19,273 nt of DNA, taken from contig NZ_QSUN01000016.1 in the NCBI RefSeq assembly GCF_003438995.1, positions 1 to 19,273 of the forward strand. The letters are read 5' to 3'. Under the pieces are notes generated by a model that worked only from the letters and a program-made list of their open reading frames with translations, was not told the DNA's origin and made no database searches. Both the position numbers and the translations under genes were made by a program. Origin of the DNA: Bacteroides sp. OM05-12. GTDB taxonomy: Bacteria; Bacteroidota; Bacteroidia; Bacteroidales; Bacteroidaceae. Below, piece by piece: positions 15,128 to 19,273 of this stretch. The first letter of the stretch is position 1. Every line of letters starts with the position of its first letter.

Positions 15128-17082
15128 AACGGCTGCTAATATTCTTTATCGTACTTTTGTTTATGGGAGGGCCGAAAGTCTTTTCCAATGATTCTGTCGC
15201 TATTAAAGATAGTTTATTGAAGGTCTTGGATACGCTGCCGGCCGACAGTTCGCGCTTGAAAGTGCTTTATTCGTTGGCTCGTTTGGAACCGATGTCACCC
15301 TCTTGCATCCATTATTTAGATAAATTGCTGGAGGAAGCTGTCAGGCAGAATAATAAAGAATATCAGTGTAACGCTATGTATCGGCACGTCGTCTATTACT
15401 TTAATCATCAAGACGAAGAAAATACGGAACTTTGGATGGATAAACTCTCAAAAGTGGCATTAGAGCATAAATGCTATGATTTATATTTTCAGGGGAAAAG
15501 AGCGGAAATAACCATGCATCTTTTAAATCGGAAGATAGAATATGGTATCACCGAAGCCGATGAAATGTATAAGTTTGCCTATAAATTGAACAATGCATTG
15601 GGCATGTCCTCTGCTAAGTTATGCCTGATGACCGCTTATCTGATGACTGCACGTTATAAGGAAGGGATGAAAGCCGCTACGGAAGCCTATCGGCTTTTGC
15701 CGGTTTCTGCACCTTTGGATGTACGCAAGGATGTGTTGCAGGAGATAACCTTATCTTGCTTTTCCATAGACAATAAGAAAGTCTTAAAGTATCTGTATGA
15801 GTTTAAGACGGTACTGGACGAATTGTTGCGGCAGAATCATAAACTGCGGAACTACAAAGGCAGTTATCTGTTGTTGGAAAGTTTGTTTGCGGAGTATTAT
15901 TTAAATGTGAATGATTTGGAAAAAGCCCGTTATCATTTAAAAGAAATGGATCGATATTTTTCCCCGGCGACTTATGTTACTTCCCGCGGACTGTATTATA
16001 ATGCGTATGCTCATTATTATCGGATGATAAAAGAGTATGATAAATCTTTGGCTTATTCCGATTCTGCGATTATGCTTCTTTCCGAAGTGTCGGATGATGG
16101 TGGATTGAATTACAGGATAAGGAAGGCGGGTGTCTTGGCAGAAGCGGGACGTTTGGACGAAGCTATTCCGTTATATCAAAGTTTGTTGGCAAAGAAAGAT
16201 TCTTTTTACAGGAATTTATCGACTACCCAGATGGATGAGATTTACCAGATGCGTGATATCGATGATTTACTCCTTGAGAAAGAACAAAACAAAGAACTCG
16301 TACATCTTATTCTTATAGCATTGATTGCTATTGCGTTGCTTGTTTTGATACCGTCTACCATTCGTATTTTTAGGGTACGTAAGAGATTAAAAAGAGAAGA
16401 AGAGGAAATCCGTGAGATGAGCCGGATAGCCGAAGAGGCTAATGAAGTGAAAAGTCGTTTCCTTGCCAATATGAGTTATAATATACGTATCCCGTTGAAC
16501 AATGTATTAGGTTTCTCGCGGTTAATGACTGCCAATCCTGATGATGTGGATGCGGCGCGGTGGAAGAAATATTCCGAAATAGTTCAGTCCAATTCTGACG
16601 AGCTTATACAGTTGGTCAATGATGTACTTGACTTATCGAGACTTGAAGCCGGTAAGATGAAGTGGCAAGTGCAAGAGTATGATATCGTTCCGCTATGTTC
16701 GGACACCATCAGCATGGCTCGTATGAAATGTGGAGACAAGATACAGGTTGATTTCCAAACAGACATAGAAAGCCAGCCGTTTCAGGTCGATATTGCCCGT
16801 TTCAGCCAAGTGATATTAAGCACATTGATTTATGCTGATCCGTGTGAAGATAAAAGAACTGTTACTTTCTTTCTGCATCGTGATACGCAAAAAGAACTTT
16901 TCCGTTTTCGTGTGGTAAACAGTCCGCTAGCCGATCCGGCATTACAGACGCAGAAAGTAGAAGTTCGTCACGGCATCAACCGACTGACAATTACGTATTT
17001 CGGAGGTAAGTACACTGTTGAACCCAATGCACCGGAAGGCCCTACTATCACGTTTACGTATCCTTATTCCGGAAAGAAGTAA
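15124..17082 (+). CDS. TPR-containing histidine kinase-like protein, probable pseudokinase
   Basis: Same plan as its upstream neighbour (652 aa): signal peptide (about 1-22, MGGPKVFS|NDS), periplasmic TPR-like helices (about 45-380), a transmembrane helix (about 395-415), a Glu/Arg-rich coiled coil and a HisKA-like helix pair. The H box reads MSYNIRIPLNNVLGFSRLM, so the phospho-acceptor His is Tyr452 and the following Glu is Asn. The rest of the dimerisation helices is well kept (SNSDELIQLVNDVLDLSRLEAGKM, core VNDVLDLSRLEAGKM). In the ATPase region the N box is SQVILSTLIYADPC without the Asn, and I cannot find G1 or G2 boxes (NSPLADPALQ and RHGINRLTITYFGG stand there). It ends in a YFGG..FTYPY strand pattern like a true HATPase fold. 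The frame is intact over the whole length, so this is a maintained protein rather than a decayed gene. Probable role: a binding partner or regulator of the active kinase. Confidence 0.88.
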   Translation: MKRLLIFFIVLLFMGGPKVFSNDSVAIKDSLLKVLDTLPADSSRLKVLYSLARLEPMSPSCIHYLDKLLEEAVRQNNKEYQCNAMYRHVVYYFNHQDEENTELWMDKLSKVALEHKCYDLYFQGKRAEITMHLLNRKIEYGITEADEMYKFAYKLNNALGMSSAKLCLMTAYLMTARYKEGMKAATEAYRLLPVSAPLDVRKDVLQEITLSCFSIDNKKVLKYLYEFKTVLDELLRQNHKLRNYKGSYLLLESLFAEYYLNVNDLEKARYHLKEMDRYFSPATYVTSRGLYYNAYAHYYRMIKEYDKSLAYSDSAIMLLSEVSDDGGLNYRIRKAGVLAEAGRLDEAIPLYQSLLAKKDSFYRNLSTTQMDEIYQMRDIDDLLLEKEQNKELVHLILIALIAIALLVLIPSTIRIFRVRKRLKREEEEIREMSRIAEEANEVKSRFLANMSYNIRIPLNNVLGFSRLMTANPDDVDAARWKKYSEIVQSNSDELIQLVNDVLDLSRLEAGKMKWQVQEYDIVPLCSDTISMARMKCGDKIQVDFQTDIESQPFQVDIARFSQVILSTLIYADPCEDKRTVTFFLHRDTQKELFRFRVVNSPLADPALQTQKVEVRHGINRLTITYFGGKYTVEPNAPEGPTITFTYPYSGKK

Positions 17083-17131
17083 AATCAGGATTATTTTCTG
17101 GCATAAATTCTCATTTTGGCAGATACTTTAA

Positions 17132-17303
17132 ATTGGCTTTTCATCACTTTAGGGGGTAACCTGTTTCCTCGTATTTCTTTATTCATTGGCTATTCGACTG
17201 TATAAAACAATGTGTTATTCTCTATCTCCTAAATTCATTCGAAATCCTTTATATGTTGGACTTTGCTAGTGGACTGTTGCCCCTAAAGTGAAGAAGAACC
17301 AAT
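17132..17303. repeat. 172-bp segment bounded by imperfect 28-29-nt inverted repeats
   Basis: The left end (17132-17160) and the reverse complement of the right end (17276-17303) both read ATTGG, three or so variable bases, then TTCnTCACTTTAGGGG and finally AAC, with about four mismatches and one gap. The 115 nt between them has no open frame and no TAnnTTTG promoter. It lies between the converging 3' ends of the pseudokinase and the first small exported protein. It resembles a small non-autonomous transposable element or an insertion-sequence remnant. No target-site duplication is visible. The rest of the gap (17083-17328) shows no clear terminator. Confidence 0.5.
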
Positions 17304-17328
17304 GCATTTACAATATAGCAACATATTC

Positions 17329-17931
17329 TCAATTTCCACATTTTAATTTGGGAGGACTATAATACTCTGTAGCTATATTAGTAACCACTCTTTTATATTT
17401 TGATAAGTCGTTTCTACAAAAATAATAGGAAGCACCTTTCTGAGCATCATTAATTGAATATTCTGGGAGCATCCCATCGTAGATCATATCTGTTAACACA
17501 TTATACTTTTTTAAAACAGAAAGCATTTCTTCGGTAAGCGGATAATCCCTATCCCACCAATAAAACAACTTACCCTTTACTATTACATATCTAGAAGGTA
17601 ACTTACCCTTACTGCCAACCACAGCATTCGGATAATACCCAATTTTATCTTTTTCACCCAATATTTCCACAACAAGTATATTTGTATAAACACTATCACA
17701 AACCCATTTTAAAGTACCCTGATCTCTTTGGAGAGTAACATGTCTTAAAGTATCTTCAATATGAACATTAAAGATAGAATCCTGTTTAAATAAACGACAG
17801 TTATCCGCAAAATCTGTTATAGCTTCATAAATAGCAAATTCTGCAAAGTTGGTACTCTGGGGAATGTACTTTTCCTGGCTGTAACAATCTGTTAGCAGGA
17901 GCCACAATAATGAAATAATAATTTTTCTCAT
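17329..17931 (-). CDS. Small exported protein of unknown family, paralog 1
   Basis: I do not recognise this family. The protein (200 aa) has a short signal sequence, MRKIIISLLWLLLTDCYS, then QEKYIPQ. A Cys at residue 16 sits where a lipobox Cys would be, but the residue before it is Asp, which is unusual for lipidation; cleavage by signal peptidase I at CYS|QEK is equally possible. The mature part is mixed alpha/beta and ends in PPKLKCGN; a second Cys lies in YYFCRN about 30 residues earlier, so a disulfide is possible. The start is the ATG at 17929-17931; the frame opens one codon earlier with TTG. It is closely related to the partial gene at the right edge and distantly to the gene between them. 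It is AT-rich compared with the kinase genes. Confidence 0.8.
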   Translation of the reverse strand: MRKIIISLLWLLLTDCYSQEKYIPQSTNFAEFAIYEAITDFADNCRLFKQDSIFNVHIEDTLRHVTLQRDQGTLKWVCDSVYTNILVVEILGEKDKIGYYPNAVVGSKGKLPSRYVIVKGKLFYWWDRDYPLTEEMLSVLKKYNVLTDMIYDGMLPEYSINDAQKGASYYFCRNDLSKYKRVVTNIATEYYSPPKLKCGN

Positions 17932-18010
17932 CAAAATTAGCTATAAATACCCTAATAATAAATACTCATCACAAATTACTTATATTTAAAATTGAACCTT
18001 GTATCATTTA

Positions 18011-18571
18011 TCAATGGCACTTTAATTTAGGATTGATGTATTGTTTAGCAATATTACTTATTCCTGTTTTCTTATAATTATTGTAATTTTTCTTGCAAAT
18101 AAAATAAACTATCCCTTCAATCCCGTCGTCATGAACTCCATATATCATTTCATATGGCAAATCAACCCAAGAAAAATCTATATGATTATACCGTTTTAAG
18201 ACATCAATGATTTCTTGAGTAATAGCCACGGTCGAATCATTCCAATAAAATAGTTTATTTTCTTTAATAATAAATTGTGTAGGAAATACATCATCGTAAG
18301 TTCCAACTTTATTTTTACAGCTAGGATGTATTACATCAGAAGGTATAGTTATTCCAATCATTAATATATCTTGATCAATATCTATCAACGACACATTAAA
18401 TACAGAATTATTCTTTGCTAACTTGGCTGTATGAATAAAATCTATTATGACATTTTCTACTACAACATCCATATTTCCCGTAGAAACCAAGCTTTCATTC
18501 CATCTTGAAGTAGAACAGCTCACTAAAAGTAGAAATATAAAGAATAAAAATATTAACTTATTTATTTTCAT
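18011..18571 (-). CDS. Small lipoprotein of unknown family, paralog 2 (divergent)
   Basis: A 186-aa protein with a good lipoprotein signal: MKINKLIFLFFIFLLLVSC followed by STS, so Cys19 is the likely lipidated residue. It is a diverged relative of its two neighbours. It shares the spacing of a hydrophobic strand, KENKLFYWNDSTVAITQEIIDVLKRYN (compare KGKLFYWWDRDYPLTEE in paralog 1), a late YFICKKNYNNYKK (compare YYFCRNDLSKYKR), and the ending NPKLKCH (compare PPKLKCGN). The two C-terminal cysteines are therefore conserved across the family. It starts at the ATG at 18571 and ends 79 nt before the start of paralog 1, so cotranscription is likely. Function unknown. Confidence 0.8.
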   Translation of the reverse strand: MKINKLIFLFFIFLLLVSCSTSRWNESLVSTGNMDVVVENVIIDFIHTAKLAKNNSVFNVSLIDIDQDILMIGITIPSDVIHPSCKNKVGTYDDVFPTQFIIKENKLFYWNDSTVAITQEIIDVLKRYNHIDFSWVDLPYEMIYGVHDDGIEGIVYFICKKNYNNYKKTGISNIAKQYINPKLKCH

Positions 18572-18642
18572 ACTATTAATATTCTATCAGCAAACGACAT
18601 CTTATAAAATAATCTCTATCGAATAATATCCGCAATTCAAAA

Positions 18643-18650
18643 CAAAATTA
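18643..18650 (-). promoter_or_regulatory. Possible -7 element upstream of paralog 2
   Basis: The minus strand reads TAATTTTG, matching TAnnTTTG, 71 nt upstream of the ATG at 18571. No -33 box is convincing, and the region is so AT-rich that a chance match is quite possible. Confidence 0.3.
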
Positions 18651-18710
18651 AATTCTTACATTTTATAAAGGATTAATTTACGGTCTTAAAATGGAACAAC
18701 AAATATACTT

Positions 18711-19273
18711 TCAATTTCCACATTTCAATTTGGGAGGTCTATAATATCCTGCAGACTTAGATGAAACAGCTCTTTTATGTTTTAATAAATTATTTCTACA
18801 AAAATAATAAAACGCGATTTCTTTGGAATCACTAATCACTGTTTCAGGAAGTACTCTATCGTGAATCATATCCGTTAATGCATCATACTTTTTTAAAACA
18901 GAAAGTGTCTCTTCTGTAAGCGGATAATCATCATCGTCCCAATAAAACAATTTACCCTTTACTATTACATATCTAGATGGCAATTTGCCTTTACTACCAA
19001 CCACTGCATCCGGAAAATAAAATAATTTGTTTATTGAGGGAATAATATTTATAACAAACAGATTTGCATAAATACTATCACAAATCCATTCTAAAGTTCC
19101 CTGATTCCTTTGAAGGGTATAATGTTTCAATGTATCTAGAGTCGTAATATAAAAAATAGAATCTTGCTTAAATAAACGACAGTTATCCGCAAAATCAGTT
19201 ATAGCTTCATAAATAGCAAATTCTGCAAAGTTAGTACTCTGGGGAATGTACTTTTCCTGGCTGTAACAATTTA
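18711..19273 (-). CDS. Small exported protein of unknown family, paralog 3 (5' end cut by the window)
   Basis: The frame is open from the right edge: it enters as NCYSQEKYIPQSTNFAEF, which aligns with residue 15 onward of paralog 1. Only about 14 codons of the signal peptide are missing, and the visible part has the same 186-residue length as the matching part of paralog 1. An internal ATG at 19130 is not the start. Residues up to LFKQDSIF are identical in protein and nearly identical in DNA to paralog 1, while the middle and C-terminal parts differ at many positions, except for a block around AVVGSKGKLPSRYVIVKGKLFYW (core GSKGKLPSRYVIVKGKLF). The end is PPKLKCGN. It lies upstream of paralog 2 in the same direction. 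Function unknown. Confidence 0.8.
   Translation of the reverse strand, partial: NCYSQEKYIPQSTNFAEFAIYEAITDFADNCRLFKQDSIFYITTLDTLKHYTLQRNQGTLEWICDSIYANLFVINIIPSINKLFYFPDAVVGSKGKLPSRYVIVKGKLFYWDDDDYPLTEETLSVLKKYDALTDMIHDRVLPETVISDSKEIAFYYFCRNNLLKHKRAVSSKSAGYYRPPKLKCGN

Noticed and set aside
17932..17939. TAATTTTG (minus strand) directly before the ATG of paralog 1 as a promoter
   Set aside because: Transcription would start inside the coding region. AT-rich sequence makes the match likely by chance.
19130..19130. Internal ATG as the start of paralog 3
   Set aside because: The frame stays open to the window edge and aligns with paralog 1 from its signal peptide on, so the true start is outside the window.
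1..19273. tRNA, rRNA or CRISPR arrays
   Set aside because: No cloverleaf-like gene, ribosomal RNA stretch or regularly spaced repeat set was seen on either strand. The only repeats are the capsule switch, the 17132-17303 ends and the paralog genes.

Overview
The window looks like a Bacteroides chromosome (B. fragilis / B. thetaiotaomicron group). It carries an UpxY/UpxZ-headed capsule locus, Bacteroides-type -7 promoter elements (TAnnTTTG), weak or absent Shine-Dalgarno sequences before most genes, a short single-RRM RNA-binding protein, and periplasmic-TPR sensor kinases. No species call is possible from the sequence alone.

Region 1 (1-4754, minus strand) is the start of a capsular polysaccharide operon: upxY (NusG-like antiterminator), upxZ, a Wzx-type flippase, a GT2 and a GT4 glycosyltransferase, continuing off the left edge. 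The regulators have ordinary base composition, while the cargo from about 3,700 leftward is much richer in A+T. Region 2 (4755-5087) is the capsule control region. A minus-strand -7 element (TATATTTG) lies between two inverted repeats (4770-4795 and 4927-4952), which fits a phase-variable invertible promoter held here in the ON orientation. The repeats have an unusual mixed inverted/direct structure.

Region 3 (5088-7693) is housekeeping or accessory: a MATE transporter, a divergent SAM-dependent methyltransferase, a strong bidirectional terminator, and an RRM protein. Region 4 (8025-13130, plus strand) is one operon: a small YeaQ/YmgE-type membrane protein, a TolC-like outer-membrane factor, a HlyD-like adaptor and two ABC-2-type permeases, with no ATPase gene. 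Together these should form a tripartite export machine. Region 5 (13280-17082) is a translationally coupled pair of TPR sensor kinases. The first has all catalytic motifs. The second keeps the architecture but has lost the phospho-acceptor His (Tyr452) and the ATP-binding motifs, so it reads as a pseudokinase. No response regulator is present.

Region 6 (17083-19273) starts with an approximately 172-bp segment bounded by imperfect 28-29-nt inverted repeats. It then holds an AT-rich minus-strand cluster of three paralogous small exported proteins of unknown function, the last cut by the right edge. The most interesting points are the capsule switch, the kinase/pseudokinase pair and the paralog array.
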